From NCBI GenBank assembly GCA_015709655.1, contig CP054181.1, forward strand, positions 2,644,207-2,708,206: a stretch of DNA of 64,000 bases, written 5' to 3'. Position 1 is the stretch's first letter. Every line of letters begins with the position of its first letter. A model generated the notes under the pieces. It made no database searches. It was not told the origin of the DNA and saw only the letters and a program-made list of their open reading frames with translations. Positions 35,778 through 45,279 of this stretch are shown piece by piece. Origin of the DNA: Ignavibacteria bacterium. GTDB lineage: Bacteria > Bacteroidota > Ignavibacteria > Kapaibacteriales > Kapaibacteriaceae. Both the position numbers and the translations under genes were made by a program.

Positions 35778-37046
35778 GTGAATTGCGCAATCTTAACCAT
35801 TGGCGATGAGCTCCTGATTGGGCAGACGGTGAATACCAACGCTGCCTCCATAGCGTGGCAGTGTACGCAGCGTGCGGGCGTTAGCTTCCCAGTCCATAGC
35901 ACTGTTGCCGATGATACGGGTGTGATTGTTGCCGAGCTCCGACGGCTGTCGGAACTGGCCGATGTGATCATCACAACCGGAGGCCTTGGTCCCACCCACG
36001 ATGATAAAACCGTGGCGTCGGTTGCAGAGTTTGCAGATGTTCCACTGATACGCGATAATACATGGGTTGACCATCTACGGTCAATGATGGTGGCACTCGG
36101 ACGTGAGCTAACGCCACGGAACGAACACCAGGCGATGGTGCCTGCTACTGCACAGGTGTGGTACGATTCCATCGGCACAGCCCCCGGGTTCGTGATAGAA
36201 GTACCCCGCAGCACCAGAACACCGCTCACAGTTTGCGTGCTCCCCGGAGTACCATCCGAAATGCAGTATCTTACCGATGAGCACGTGGTGCCGCTCCTGC
36301 AGAACAAAATGATGGAAAGCGGCGACGCTGTTACCGAGTTCCGAACCGTGGTTACCTCCGGCATTCCGGAAAGCACACTTGCCGACCTGTTGGGCGAACC
36401 GGAGGTGTGGGCTCGCGGTGCGGCCGTAGCCTTCCTGCCTCATGCTCACGGTGTTCGTATTCGCGTTGGTGTTACTGCCACCGATGCCCGCTACCGCACT
36501 GAAACACTTGGACAAATCCTGGCTTACATTCGGTCACAGGCTGAACGGTATGTTGTGGGTACTGATGATGTTACTCTTGCGAGCGCAGTTGGCGATATCC
36601 TGCGCCGGCATAGTCAGACTGTTGCCGTTGCCGAAAGCTGTACAGCCGGAATGCTGGGATCGGCACTGACAGATGTGCCTGGAAGTTCTGCATGGTTTGA
36701 AGGAGGCGTGATTGCCTACAGCAACAGGGTAAAACAGCACCTGCTGTCCGTTACGTTGGAAACACTCAACACCGTTGGTGCCGTTAGCAGCCAGGTTGCT
36801 GCACAGATGGCCGAGGGAGCCCGTGATGTTGTAGGGGCAACCTGGGGGGTTGGTATTACCGGTATTGCTGGCCCTGATGGCGGTACAGCCGACAAACCGG
36901 TTGGTACCGTGTGGATTGGCATCGCAGGTCCGCACGGGACCACAACCACCCTTCGCCGGTTTACAGGAAACCGGTCAATGATCCGTAGCCGTGCTGCCGC
37001 CACGGCATTAACCCTATTGTATCAAACGTTAACACATGAACCATAG
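35778..37046 (+). CDS. cinA: CinA-family protein, nicotinamide-nucleotide amidohydrolase
   Basis: 422 residues from a GTG. The N-terminal MoCF/COG1058 domain (AILTIGDELLIGQTVNTNAA; TTGGLGPTHDDKTV) is linked to ADP-ribose-pyrophosphatase activity in the family. The C-terminal PncC domain (VAVAESCTAGMLGSALTDVP; GGVIAYSNRVKQHLLSV; GITGIAGPDGGTADKPVGTV) deamidates NMN in the pyridine nucleotide cycle. Family-typical length. It overlaps tsaD by 11 bp, so the two are translated together. Confidence 0.94.
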   Translation: MNCAILTIGDELLIGQTVNTNAASIAWQCTQRAGVSFPVHSTVADDTGVIVAELRRLSELADVIITTGGLGPTHDDKTVASVAEFADVPLIRDNTWVDHLRSMMVALGRELTPRNEHQAMVPATAQVWYDSIGTAPGFVIEVPRSTRTPLTVCVLPGVPSEMQYLTDEHVVPLLQNKMMESGDAVTEFRTVVTSGIPESTLADLLGEPEVWARGAAVAFLPHAHGVRIRVGVTATDARYRTETLGQILAYIRSQAERYVVGTDDVTLASAVGDILRRHSQTVAVAESCTAGMLGSALTDVPGSSAWFEGGVIAYSNRVKQHLLSVTLETLNTVGAVSSQVAAQMAEGARDVVGATWGVGITGIAGPDGGTADKPVGTVWIGIAGPHGTTTTLRRFTGNRSMIRSRAAATALTLLYQTLTHEP

Positions 37047-38100
37047 CCCCCTTCCAGTTATCCTTGCCATCGAAACGTCGTGCGACGATACTGCGGCAGC
37101 CGTTGTGCAGGGAACCACGGTATTAAGCAACATCATTGCATCGCAGACGGTGCATCATGATTGGGGTGGTATCGTGCCCGAACTGGCTTCGCGTGAACAC
37201 GTGCGCGCGATTTCGTACTGTGTTGATGCCGCACTGCAAAAAGCTGCAATTCCGGCGGAGCAGATAGATGCTATTGCCGTGACGTATGGGCCCGGTCTGC
37301 CCGGGTCACTGTTGGTGGGGACGCAGTACGCAAAGGGATTGTCAATAAGCTTAGGAGTTCCGCTTGTGCCGGTGCATCACATCCGGGCGCATGTGTACAG
37401 TGCCTACCTCGAAGATACATCGCTGACGTTCCCAAGTATTTCCCTGGTTGTAAGCGGCGGGCATACAGCGCTGTTTGTTGTTGAAGACTGGCTTCGCTAC
37501 CGGATGGTTGGCTCAACGGTTGACGATGCAGCCGGCGAGGCGTTCGATAAAGTGTCAAAGATGCTGGGGCTGGGATATCCGGGAGGGCCGGTGATTGACA
37601 ACCTTGCACAGCAGGGTAATCCCAATGCCATTGCTGTGCCCAGAGGCAAGCTTGCCGATGGGACGCTTGACTTCTCCTTTTCAGGCTTAAAGACGTCTGT
37701 TCGTAATACCCTTGTCAAACTCGGTCATACCATTGGTAAACCGTTTGATCATCCTGAGGTATCAACAGCGGATATCTGTGCCTCCGTACAGCGTGCAATT
37801 GTTGAAGTACTGGTTGCCAAAACCATTCAGGCAGCACGAGATTACGGCGCTGATACGATTACGGTAGCAGGAGGCGTCAGCGCCAACAGCGAGTTGCGCA
37901 GAACACTGGCCCAGGCTGCACAGAGCATGGGGCTTAGGTATGCAGCGCCCCGCGGTGAGTACTGTATTGACAATGCGGCAATGATTGGCTTTGTAGCGTA
38001 TCACGCCCTTCGGAACGGTGAGCAGGGAAGCGTTGATTTTGGGATCGAACCCAGGGCAATGAAGCATTCCGGGAAAGAGGTAAAACCAACCGCACGATGA
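37036..38100 (+). CDS. tsaD: tRNA N6-threonylcarbamoyladenosine transferase subunit TsaD
   Basis: 354 residues. TsaD transfers the threonylcarbamoyl group to A37 of ANN-decoding tRNAs with TsaB and TsaE. ASKHA fold: AIETSCDDTAAAVV at the start, metal-binding SREHVRAI and HHIRAHVYSA, VSGGHTALFVVEDW, DDAAGEAFDKVSKMLGLGYP, AGGVSANSELRRTL. All metal and nucleotide motifs are present. It overlaps cinA and is followed by the convergent tRNA-Lys terminator. Confidence 0.96.
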   Translation: MNHSPLPVILAIETSCDDTAAAVVQGTTVLSNIIASQTVHHDWGGIVPELASREHVRAISYCVDAALQKAAIPAEQIDAIAVTYGPGLPGSLLVGTQYAKGLSISLGVPLVPVHHIRAHVYSAYLEDTSLTFPSISLVVSGGHTALFVVEDWLRYRMVGSTVDDAAGEAFDKVSKMLGLGYPGGPVIDNLAQQGNPNAIAVPRGKLADGTLDFSFSGLKTSVRNTLVKLGHTIGKPFDHPEVSTADICASVQRAIVEVLVAKTIQAARDYGADTITVAGGVSANSELRRTLAQAAQSMGLRYAAPRGEYCIDNAAMIGFVAYHALRNGEQGSVDFGIEPRAMKHSGKEVKPTAR

Positions 38101-38147
38101 TAACCAAGGGGTGAAACAACCGTTGGCACGATAACAGATAGCAGAAC

Positions 38148-38180
38148 AAAAAAAACCGCAAGGTCGAAACCGCGCGGTTT
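38148..38180 (-). terminator. Terminator of tRNA-Lys
   Basis: On the minus strand AAACCGCGCGGTTTCGACCT, then TGCGGTT and 7-8 T. AACCGC pairs with GCGGTT. It begins about 14 nt past the tRNA 3' end. Confidence 0.75.
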
Positions 38181-38194
38181 GCATTTTACGAAAG

Positions 38195-38268
38195 TGATCC
38201 CGCTGGGACTCGAACCCAGGACCCTTTGATTAAAAGTCAAATGCTCTAGCCTGCTGAGCTACGGGATC
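38195..38268 (-). tRNA. tRNA-Lys (UUU)
   Basis: Cloverleaf on the minus strand: acceptor GATCCCG/CGGGATC, D arm GCTC/GAGC, anticodon arm TTTGA-CTTTTAA-TCAAA with anticodon TTT, T arm CTGGG-TTCGAGT-CCCAG. CCA is not encoded. Confidence 0.96.
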
Positions 38269-38277
38269 AACAAGCCA

Positions 38278-38285
38278 CAAAGATA
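38278..38285 (-). promoter_or_regulatory. -7 box of tRNA-Lys (TATCTTTG)
   Basis: TATCTTTG on the minus strand ends 9 bp before the tRNA 5' end. The -33 region shows only TTCG. It sits just past the stop codon of dxs. Confidence 0.65.
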
Positions 38286-38288
38286 CGG

Positions 38289-40196
38289 TTATCGTAGTTC
38301 ACGAACGAATTTTTCACTTAAAAAATTCTTCACAACCCATTCAATGCCATCGGCATCCAGTTTGTATTCGGCCCAGAGTTCCTGCTGTGTGCCATGATCC
38401 GAAAACACGTCGGGATAACCGTGTATCTGTAAATCAGTATCGGGATGATGTTCTGAAAGGAATTCGGCAACGGCGCTGCCAAAGCCCCCTTGCATTTGTC
38501 CGTCTTCGATTGTAATAATTTTTCCTATCCTGCCAGCAATATCCTGCAGCATTGCAGTGTCGAGTGGTTTGGCAAATCGTGCATTAATCACTTCGGCCTC
38601 GATTCCGCTGTGTGCAAGCTGTTCGGCCGCCTGCAGGGCGGGGTACACGCGATTGCCAATTGCTATCAGGGCAACATCGGTACCAGAGCGCAGTATTTCG
38701 CTCTTGCCTATTGGTAGCGATGTAAACGGTCTGAGAGGGACGCCCTCGCCCTCACCACGCGGGTAGCGGATGCTGATTGGACCGCTGGTGTAGCTGTGGA
38801 TGGCAGTATAGAGCATGTCACGCAGTTCCTGTTCGTCCTTGGGTGCCATAACAACCATACCCTGAATCAGACGCATGTAGCCAAGGTCAAGCACACCGTG
38901 ATGCGTGGGTCCGTCGGCGCCCACAACGCCTGCACGATCCATTGCAAACACAACGTGCAGGTGCTGCAGTGCAACGTCGTGCATAATCTGATCAAATGCT
39001 CGTTGTAGAAACGAGCTGTACACGGCAACAACGGGCGTAACGCCCTGGGTGGCCATGCCTGCTGCAAAGGTAACCGCATGTTCCTCGGCTATCCCAACAT
39101 CATACACTTTGTCGGCAAACTGTTTCTGAACAATATCAAGGCCGGTCCCATCGGGCATGGCAGCGGTAATGCCAACAATTTTAGGATTGGAGGACATCAG
39201 TTCAACCATGGCGTTGCCAAACACCGTTTGATAGGTAGGGGGCTTGGGTTTCGGTTTTTCTGATCCTCCTGCCGGAGCTGCTGCCTGGCTGGGCAGTTTG
39301 CCGATTGCATGTAGGAACTGCTTGTCCTTCTCGGCTGGTGCGTAACCCTTGCCTTTTTGAGTTATGGTGTGCAACAGTACCGGACCATTGATTTCGCGGA
39401 TATGGGTGAGCATTTTTACCAGCTGGTCAATGTTGTGGCCGTTTACGGGACCAAAGTACTGAAACCCCAGGGCTTCGAACAGCATGCCGGGTGTCAGGAC
39501 GGCTTTAAAGCCTCCCTCAAGCCGGTGAGCGGTCTGTCGTATCCTGTCGCCCAGGTTTTCCATCCCCTCCGTAAACCGTACAATTTTCTGGCGAAGGTTC
39601 TGCACGCGTGGCGTAGCGAATATTTCGCTAAAGTAGTTGCTTAAGGCCCACACGTTGGGCGCAATCGACATTTGGTTATCGTTCAGAACCACCAGCATGT
39701 TGCTTTTAAGCACGCCGCAGTTATTCATGGCTTCGTAGGCCATTCCGCCCGTCATTGCACCGTCTCCGATAACAGCAACAACTTTATAATTTTCTTTTAA
39801 AACATCCCTGGCTGCTGCCATACCCAGTGCTGCGCTGATTGATGTTGTGGCATGGCCGGCGCCAAACGTGTCGAACTCGCTCTCGGATCGTTTTAAGAAA
39901 CCGCTGATGCCTCCTTTTTGCCGGATGGTATGCAGAGAGTCACGTCGGCCTGTCAGAATTTTATGCGGATACGCCTGGTGTCCGGTATCCCAGACAATTT
40001 TGTCGATTGGCGTATTGTACACATAGTGCAGAGCCACCGTTAGTTCTACGGCTCCGAGGCCGGCACCGAAGTGTCCGCCAACCTTTGTAATCGTGTCAAT
40101 CAGGTGCTGGCGGACTTCGTCGGCCACGTCACGCAGCTGGCTTGGGGCAAGCTGTCGCAGGTCGGCCGGAGAATTAATCGAATTCAAATACTTCAC
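38289..40196 (-). CDS. dxs: 1-deoxy-D-xylulose-5-phosphate synthase
   Basis: 635 residues. Dxs joins pyruvate and glyceraldehyde 3-phosphate in a thiamine-diphosphate-dependent step that opens the MEP isoprenoid pathway and feeds thiamine and pyridoxal synthesis. GGHFGAGLGAVELTVALHYV and DTGHQAYPHKILTGR are N-terminal. VIGDGAMTGGMAYEAMNN is the TPP motif. EEHAVTFAAGMATQG contains the catalytic Glu, and DRAGVVGADGPTHHGVLDL and RYPRGEGEGV follow. Full family length. The stop is 3 bp from the tRNA-Lys -7 box, so transcription may run on into the tRNA. Confidence 0.97.
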   Translation of the reverse strand: MKYLNSINSPADLRQLAPSQLRDVADEVRQHLIDTITKVGGHFGAGLGAVELTVALHYVYNTPIDKIVWDTGHQAYPHKILTGRRDSLHTIRQKGGISGFLKRSESEFDTFGAGHATTSISAALGMAAARDVLKENYKVVAVIGDGAMTGGMAYEAMNNCGVLKSNMLVVLNDNQMSIAPNVWALSNYFSEIFATPRVQNLRQKIVRFTEGMENLGDRIRQTAHRLEGGFKAVLTPGMLFEALGFQYFGPVNGHNIDQLVKMLTHIREINGPVLLHTITQKGKGYAPAEKDKQFLHAIGKLPSQAAAPAGGSEKPKPKPPTYQTVFGNAMVELMSSNPKIVGITAAMPDGTGLDIVQKQFADKVYDVGIAEEHAVTFAAGMATQGVTPVVAVYSSFLQRAFDQIMHDVALQHLHVVFAMDRAGVVGADGPTHHGVLDLGYMRLIQGMVVMAPKDEQELRDMLYTAIHSYTSGPISIRYPRGEGEGVPLRPFTSLPIGKSEILRSGTDVALIAIGNRVYPALQAAEQLAHSGIEAEVINARFAKPLDTAMLQDIAGRIGKIITIEDGQMQGGFGSAVAEFLSEHHPDTDLQIHGYPDVFSDHGTQQELWAEYKLDADGIEWVVKNFLSEKFVRELR

Positions 40197-40283
40197 GTAG
40201 TGCTCTCAATCGTTCTTGCTGTAATCAATCCATTATCGTGGTTTCGGAGTATCAACGGTGAGGGTGGTCCTTTGGTACCATCA

Positions 40284-42266
40284 TCATCGCTTGGTTTCGA
40301 TAATAATCTGAACTGTTCTGCTTAGCTGACGTCCGGTAGGCAGAATGTTGGGATAGATTTCGGAGCTTTCGCCAACACCCATTGCTGTATATCGCGCGTC
40401 GGTGGCACGGGACTGCAGGAATGCCTTTACGGTGCTGGCGCGCTCAGCCGAAAGTTTCTTGTTGTAGTCTTCGGTTCCGATCCTGTCGGTATATCCGATA
40501 ATGCTCACTGAGCTGTTTGCCTTGATGGCAGGCAGCACCATTTTTTCAAGGATGCGTTGGTTATCGGCGTTGAGCGTTGCCTTATCAAAATCAAACAGAA
40601 TCAGCGAATACTTATCAATTGTCCGGTCCGGCAGATTCTCTGTTTTCTTACGAACGCTGCTCATGTAGTCCACCGCAAGAGTGCCGGTGGCTTCAACCTG
40701 CTGTCCGTTCGATGTTGTGGCACTAAACACATAGTCAACCGGAACCTGTGCTGTTGAAAGCTCGTTTGGTTTAATCGGCCATGTAATACTCTTTGGCGTT
40801 CCCGTGCCGGTAAGTTCGCGGAGGGGGCGTCCGGCCTGGGTGATACTCAGGATCCACTTGCTGACCGAGTCGGCATGTTCTACGATTGGGTGGAACATAA
40901 CCACACTGGGTGTGGCAATCCTCTGGTTGTCGGCCGTGATAATCAGCGGTTCAAGCACATCGGGCACGTTGCTGGTAAGCTCTGCTCTCCGGTTTTCGGC
41001 TACACCTTCAGGATCGGTAAGCGAGCTGGGAGCTGCGGGCCTGGGAGCACCAACAACCGATATTCGGTCGGCCTTGATCGCAAATGCCTGTACTAAATAG
41101 TCCTTTGCCCACTGGCCGCGTTGCGAGGGCAAAGCCCCTTTCCCGTTTTCTTTTGCACCGTCTGCAGTACCGGTAATGGTAAGCGTGCTGTGCGGAATTT
41201 GCTGCATCCGCGATCCAACGATGTTCAGCAGGTTCCTGTTTACTTCCATGGCGTCGAGTTCAAGTTTCTCGGGAATAAACTCACCCCGCTCGGTACGGAA
41301 CTCGGTATTTTGGGCAGAGCTTTCCGGTGTGGTGCCATTTTCGGGATAAAAGATGTAGGGCACAAGGGGGAACATCTCGGTGTAGGTGACGTCTTCGACC
41401 GACAGGTTCTGAACATCATATTCACGTCCGCCTGCATCAATTGCGGTAACCGGACCAAATCGTGCAGTGGCTTTATCGGTGTTGTCATCAACGTCATCTG
41501 TTGCAGAGCCGGCAATGCTAAACATCAGGTTTACTCCAAAGCGGAGTTGGGTAACACTCCAAGGCGAGTAATCGGCTGACGATGATACGTTGGTCAGAGG
41601 AAGCCTGAGAGATACTTCGGGTTGCAGCCAGGCCGTGTTCGAAAGTGGAATGCTGTAGCCGGCACCAATCATGATGGCACTTCGTACACTTGTTGATGAA
41701 ACAGACGTTGTGGGCGATGTTACTTCCGGGGCGCGGTGAACCGATCCGGAATCAAGGATTACCGACTGTGTGTGACTACTGCCGATGGGTATGCCAAATT
41801 CGATACCTGCCGTAAAGTACAGTGGGAAACTGAACACCTCGTGCAGTTCAACTGTTGGCGTTAATTCCAGGAGTGCCTCGGAAACCTCCAGGCTATGACG
41901 GATTGTGGTGTCCAAACCAATGAACTGGTTATGGCTGCTTGTGGCGTTCAGCCAGTTTACACCGGCCTTGCCGCCAATGTGCCAACTGTCAGACAGTGGG
42001 AACATAACGCTTCCGCCGCCAGCAAATGCAAGGCTGGTACTGCCGTAGGTAAACCGAATAAGGCCGTCACGGAAGGCATCGTAGGGTGCCAGCGATGGCA
42101 GGTTTTTCCAGATCCCAATCGAATGATCCGAGAAATTCAGTGAACCCGAAAAATATGGTCCGATTCTGGCTGGAAGGTGCCCGGCTTCGGATGAGCCTGT
42201 TGTCTGGGCCTGAAGTGAACAAACTGTTCCGATAAAAAGTAAGAGGCAGGTAAAACGTGTAATCAT
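40284..42266 (-). CDS. OmpA-family outer membrane protein with N-terminal beta-barrel
   Basis: 660 residues. Signal peptide about 1-20 (CLLLFIGTVCSLQAQ), then an outer-membrane beta-barrel-like region to about 250. A periplasmic segment follows with a first degenerate OmpA-like fold (YIFYPENG ... LNIVGSRMQQIPHSTLTITG), and a true C-terminal OmpA peptidoglycan-binding domain (SLILFDFDKATLNADNQRIL; IIGYTDRIGTEDYNKKLSAE; D and R for meso-DAP contact). It anchors the outer membrane to the wall. Paralogue of the gene at 45280. A TAnnTTTG promoter lies upstream. Confidence 0.87.
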   Translation of the reverse strand: MITRFTCLLLFIGTVCSLQAQTTGSSEAGHLPARIGPYFSGSLNFSDHSIGIWKNLPSLAPYDAFRDGLIRFTYGSTSLAFAGGGSVMFPLSDSWHIGGKAGVNWLNATSSHNQFIGLDTTIRHSLEVSEALLELTPTVELHEVFSFPLYFTAGIEFGIPIGSSHTQSVILDSGSVHRAPEVTSPTTSVSSTSVRSAIMIGAGYSIPLSNTAWLQPEVSLRLPLTNVSSSADYSPWSVTQLRFGVNLMFSIAGSATDDVDDNTDKATARFGPVTAIDAGGREYDVQNLSVEDVTYTEMFPLVPYIFYPENGTTPESSAQNTEFRTERGEFIPEKLELDAMEVNRNLLNIVGSRMQQIPHSTLTITGTADGAKENGKGALPSQRGQWAKDYLVQAFAIKADRISVVGAPRPAAPSSLTDPEGVAENRRAELTSNVPDVLEPLIITADNQRIATPSVVMFHPIVEHADSVSKWILSITQAGRPLRELTGTGTPKSITWPIKPNELSTAQVPVDYVFSATTSNGQQVEATGTLAVDYMSSVRKKTENLPDRTIDKYSLILFDFDKATLNADNQRILEKMVLPAIKANSSVSIIGYTDRIGTEDYNKKLSAERASTVKAFLQSRATDARYTAMGVGESSEIYPNILPTGRQLSRTVQIIIETKR

Positions 42267-42283
42267 GATGTGAGGGTATTATT

Positions 42284-42991
42284 GTGAACCACAAACTTAC
42301 GGAGATTGCCGTGCGGGCAATGGTGCATAACGTACACGCCTTAGTTGTTATTGGGCTGATGCTTACCGTAACGACAAAGAGTATAGGCCAGGATTCAGCA
42401 AAAGAAAAGCTGAAAGTTGGAATCAGGGTTGGGCCTGCCATACCGGGACCTGGAATTGCGCAGGTGTATAATACGCTTGATACGTTTGGTTTTGGTATTG
42501 CCTACGAAAGTGCATCCAGCATGGGCTACACCATTATGGCTAACGGTAGGATTGGGATGAGTCCGGCATTTAGCTTGTCGGGCGGTATCGGCTTTGCCCG
42601 GTTCCCAAACCAGGAATTAACGATGGTAGAAATTGCAAACAACACAACGCACAATCTTAGTTCAAGCACCATTATCGTTCCGATATCGGCAGGCATTTCA
42701 TGGCTTGTTATCCGCGAAGGAATTGTACCGGTCATCCATGCCGAAGGCTTGGTAAGTTATCGTAAAACCATCGTTAACGGCGGCAGCTTCCTTGCTGATC
42801 TGCTGTTACCCGGCGTTGAACTTGAACAGCGCGTGATGCGGTACGGGGCTCAGGCAGGCGTAACGGTTGAACTTGACCTTGGAATACGTCCGCAGCTCGA
42901 CATTACCTACGCCATGACCAACCTGCTTGGCAGACCCGAGGGCGAAGCATCGCGCGATTATTTGACGGTGACAGTAGGCATCGTATTTTAA
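42284..42991 (+). CDS. Small outer-membrane beta-barrel-like protein
   Basis: Up to 235 residues from GTG 42284, or 223 from the ATG at 42320, which gives a normal signal peptide (HALVVIGLMLTVTTKSIGQ) and leaves room for the divergent promoter; I favour 42320. The mature chain alternates hydrophobic strands and turns (VGIRVGPAIPGPGIAQVYNT; MGYTIMANGRIGMSPAFSLS; YGAQAGVTVELDLGIRPQLD) and ends in a strand with terminal Phe (YLTVTVGIVF), as in porin-like barrels. No specific family. Confidence 0.7.
   Translation: MNHKLTEIAVRAMVHNVHALVVIGLMLTVTTKSIGQDSAKEKLKVGIRVGPAIPGPGIAQVYNTLDTFGFGIAYESASSMGYTIMANGRIGMSPAFSLSGGIGFARFPNQELTMVEIANNTTHNLSSSTIIVPISAGISWLVIREGIVPVIHAEGLVSYRKTIVNGGSFLADLLLPGVELEQRVMRYGAQAGVTVELDLGIRPQLDITYAMTNLLGRPEGEASRDYLTVTVGIVF
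42292..42321 (-). promoter_or_regulatory. Promoter of the 40284-42266 OmpA gene
   Basis: On the minus strand TTG (42318-42320), 18 bp, TAAGTTTG (42292-42299), 26 bp before the ATG. It lies inside the first codons of the divergent gene if that starts at 42284, arguing for a later start there. Confidence 0.55.
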
Positions 42992-42997
42992 GTTTGT

Positions 42998-44467
42998 TTA
43001 CTGTTGGCCTGCTGGGCGCATTTTACGGAAGGCAACGTATGCCGGCAGGGCACTGATGACGATGAAGACGCCGTAAACAGAATTCAGAATGGGATCAGAG
43101 CCTCTGAGCTGCCCCTGATACCACTGCTCATAATCCGCATACAGCGAAAACACAAGGAAGCCGGCAGCAAAGAGTACAAACAATGCCGGAACAGCAGGAT
43201 AGCCCCATGTTTTGTACGGACGATGCGCATGAGGCATTCTACGGCGAAGCACAAAGACGCCAAATGCCGCCAGACCGTAAAACCCCCAACTGACAAAGAT
43301 GAGCATTTCGGTGAGCATGTCGAACGTCCCGGTGAAAACCAGTACACAGCTCCAAACACATTGCCACAGCAGGGCCGACGACGGACTTCGGAAATGTTCA
43401 TGGATTTTTGACAGGTGTTTAAAGAATAGTCCATCGGCAGCCATGGCATAGAAAATTCTGGCACTCTGTAAAATGGTACCGTTGCTTGTTCCCAGGGTTG
43501 AAATCATCACCATTACTGCCACAAAGGTGAGTCCCCAAGGTCCGAGCGCTATTCGCGCAACATCGGCAGCCACACTCTCCGAAACACTCATTCCTTCGAT
43601 CCCCAGCGTGTAGAGATAGGTCAAGTTTATCAGGATATAGATGCCAAGAATACTTACCGACCCAAGGAGGAGAGCCCGTGGTATCGTACGCTGTGGGTTT
43701 AGGGTTTCGCCGGCAACTGCCGTTACCGTGTTCCATCCATCATATGCCCACAGCGCCTTGTTCAGTGTAAGAACCAGCACTGTTAGCAATGCGCCCCCTG
43801 CAGGTGTTGATTGAATACTGGCGGAGGTAACCAACGTCCACGACCCCTGACCAAACACAAAGGCCGCCGCTACCAGGAACAGGATTGCCAGTACTTTGGC
43901 AACCGTCAGGATGTTTTGCAGCCCGCCCCCCTGACGAATCCCTGCGATATTGACCACCGTCAGGATGATAATGGCGGAAGCCGTGACAACCTTAATGCCG
44001 ATTTCCTGGAGCGGATAAATCGTACCGAACGGCAGATGAACGGGGTAGGCCTGCCACACAGCTTCCGGGAAGGTCCACAGTGGAAATACAGAGCCGAAAT
44101 AGTAGCTGAAAACGTAGGTAATGCTGGCAATTGAACCTGTTTGGATGACAAAAAACATACACCAGCCGTAAACAAAAGCCACAGCATCGCCATAAATCAC
44201 CCGGAAGAACTCGTATTGTCCGCCCGTTGCCGGTATCAGTCCGGCAACCTCGGCAATCGACAGTGCCCCAAAACAGGTAACAACGCCAGCTACCACCCAA
44301 ACCAGCATTAAAAGGAAGGGTGACTCAACCAGGGCTGCCATTCCCGCCGGATTTTTAAAAATCCCGCTGCCAACCACACTTCCAACAACCAGCATTGTTG
44401 TTGTAAATAGACCAATTGATCGCGATAATTTGGGCTTCGAGGGTGTTTTGGGGGTCATTTGGGACAA
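42998..44467 (-). CDS. APC-superfamily amino acid permease
   Basis: 489 residues with about 12 membrane segments. The N-terminal FTTTMLVVGSVVGSGIFKNP contains the unwound GSGIF substrate-binding motif of APC transporters. AEVAGLIPATGGQYEFFRVI and LWAYDGWNTVTAVAGETLNP are further family blocks. It resembles LAT-type/serine-threonine exchangers. The substrate is not readable. It is divergent from the LysE-type exporter, with only 41 bp between, containing the inverted repeat CCTAACCT/AGGTTTAGG. Confidence 0.9.
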   Translation of the reverse strand: MSQMTPKTPSKPKLSRSIGLFTTTMLVVGSVVGSGIFKNPAGMAALVESPFLLMLVWVVAGVVTCFGALSIAEVAGLIPATGGQYEFFRVIYGDAVAFVYGWCMFFVIQTGSIASITYVFSYYFGSVFPLWTFPEAVWQAYPVHLPFGTIYPLQEIGIKVVTASAIIILTVVNIAGIRQGGGLQNILTVAKVLAILFLVAAAFVFGQGSWTLVTSASIQSTPAGGALLTVLVLTLNKALWAYDGWNTVTAVAGETLNPQRTIPRALLLGSVSILGIYILINLTYLYTLGIEGMSVSESVAADVARIALGPWGLTFVAVMVMISTLGTSNGTILQSARIFYAMAADGLFFKHLSKIHEHFRSPSSALLWQCVWSCVLVFTGTFDMLTEMLIFVSWGFYGLAAFGVFVLRRRMPHAHRPYKTWGYPAVPALFVLFAAGFLVFSLYADYEQWYQGQLRGSDPILNSVYGVFIVISALPAYVAFRKMRPAGQQ

Positions 44468-44479
44468 AAAAATTTTTCA

Positions 44480-44508
44480 AGTTTACCTAACCTTCGTAGG
44501 TTTAGGCA
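44480..44508. promoter_or_regulatory. Inverted repeat between divergent transporter genes
   Basis: CCTAACCTTCGTAGGTTTAGG in the 41-bp intergenic region between the APC permease and LysE genes has imperfect dyad symmetry. Could bind a regulator acting on both genes. No regulator is encoded nearby. Confidence 0.3.
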
Positions 44509-45225
44509 ATGTTAGGCGCAATAATAATAGGTTTGGCTGTTGGATACATCCTTGCGATTCCTCCGGGACCCATCGGGATGGCATCTATCCGCACCGGACT
44601 ACGGGAGGGTGGGATGCCTGCTCTGAAGCTTGCCCTTGGTGCCGGAATCTTTGATATTGTGTACTGTGCACTTGCCATGGTTGCCACCTCTGCAATCGTC
44701 CGGTGGCTGGAAGCTATCGAGCATATCTCTCCGCTGGCGCCGGTGGCCATTCAGCTTGTAATCGTGGGTGTTATGATAGGCTTTGGCATACTCCAGATGA
44801 AGGACAGGGAACCACGGAACGCTGAACCCAGTACGACTGCTAAACCATCACGGATTGCCGAGTGGCTGAAAGGTCACGGTCCCTTCTTCGTGGGTGTGGG
44901 CTTTGCCCTTGCTAATCTTGCAAATCCCACGTTCATACCGGCCTTGGCGGCAATGACGACGTTTATTCAGAAGTTTGGCTGGTTTGAAAGTACAGTTGCC
45001 AACAACGTGGTTTTTAGCATTGGCTTTGGCATCGGCAACTTTTTGTGGCTGTTTACGCTTGTCAGGCTTGTTTTAGCACTCCGGCATAAGATGACGCCGA
45101 CCTTTCTGCGCCGGATTCAGCAGTTGAGTGGGGTCACCCTGATTGGCTTTGGAACCTTTTATGGCATTCGGATTATTGCGTTAACAAAGTGGCCTGAACT
45201 CCTGCGTCTGGTTTTTGCAGCCTGA
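44509..45225 (+). CDS. LysE-family exporter
   Basis: 238 residues with six membrane segments typical of LysE/RhtB amino acid exporters. IIIGLAVGYILAIPPGPIGM opens the protein and contains the PGP motif. VGFALANLANPTFIPALAAM is the second half with the NPT signature. The closing QQLSGVTLIGFGTFYGIRII is family-like. Paired head to head with an amino-acid permease gene, so uptake and efflux may be coordinated. Confidence 0.85.
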   Translation: MLGAIIIGLAVGYILAIPPGPIGMASIRTGLREGGMPALKLALGAGIFDIVYCALAMVATSAIVRWLEAIEHISPLAPVAIQLVIVGVMIGFGILQMKDREPRNAEPSTTAKPSRIAEWLKGHGPFFVGVGFALANLANPTFIPALAAMTTFIQKFGWFESTVANNVVFSIGFGIGNFLWLFTLVRLVLALRHKMTPTFLRRIQQLSGVTLIGFGTFYGIRIIALTKWPELLRLVFAA

Positions 45226-45243
45226 CCTCTGCGAATCCCGGAT

Positions 45244-45263
45244 GTAACTCTTTGCGGAGTTAC
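45244..45263 (+). terminator. Hairpin between LysE gene and OmpA gene
   Basis: GTAACTC/GAGTTAC with a 6-nt loop, followed by GGTTTTC. Weak intrinsic terminator or attenuator just before the OmpA-family gene. Confidence 0.45.
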
Positions 45264-45279
45264 GGTTTTCGGAACCTTA

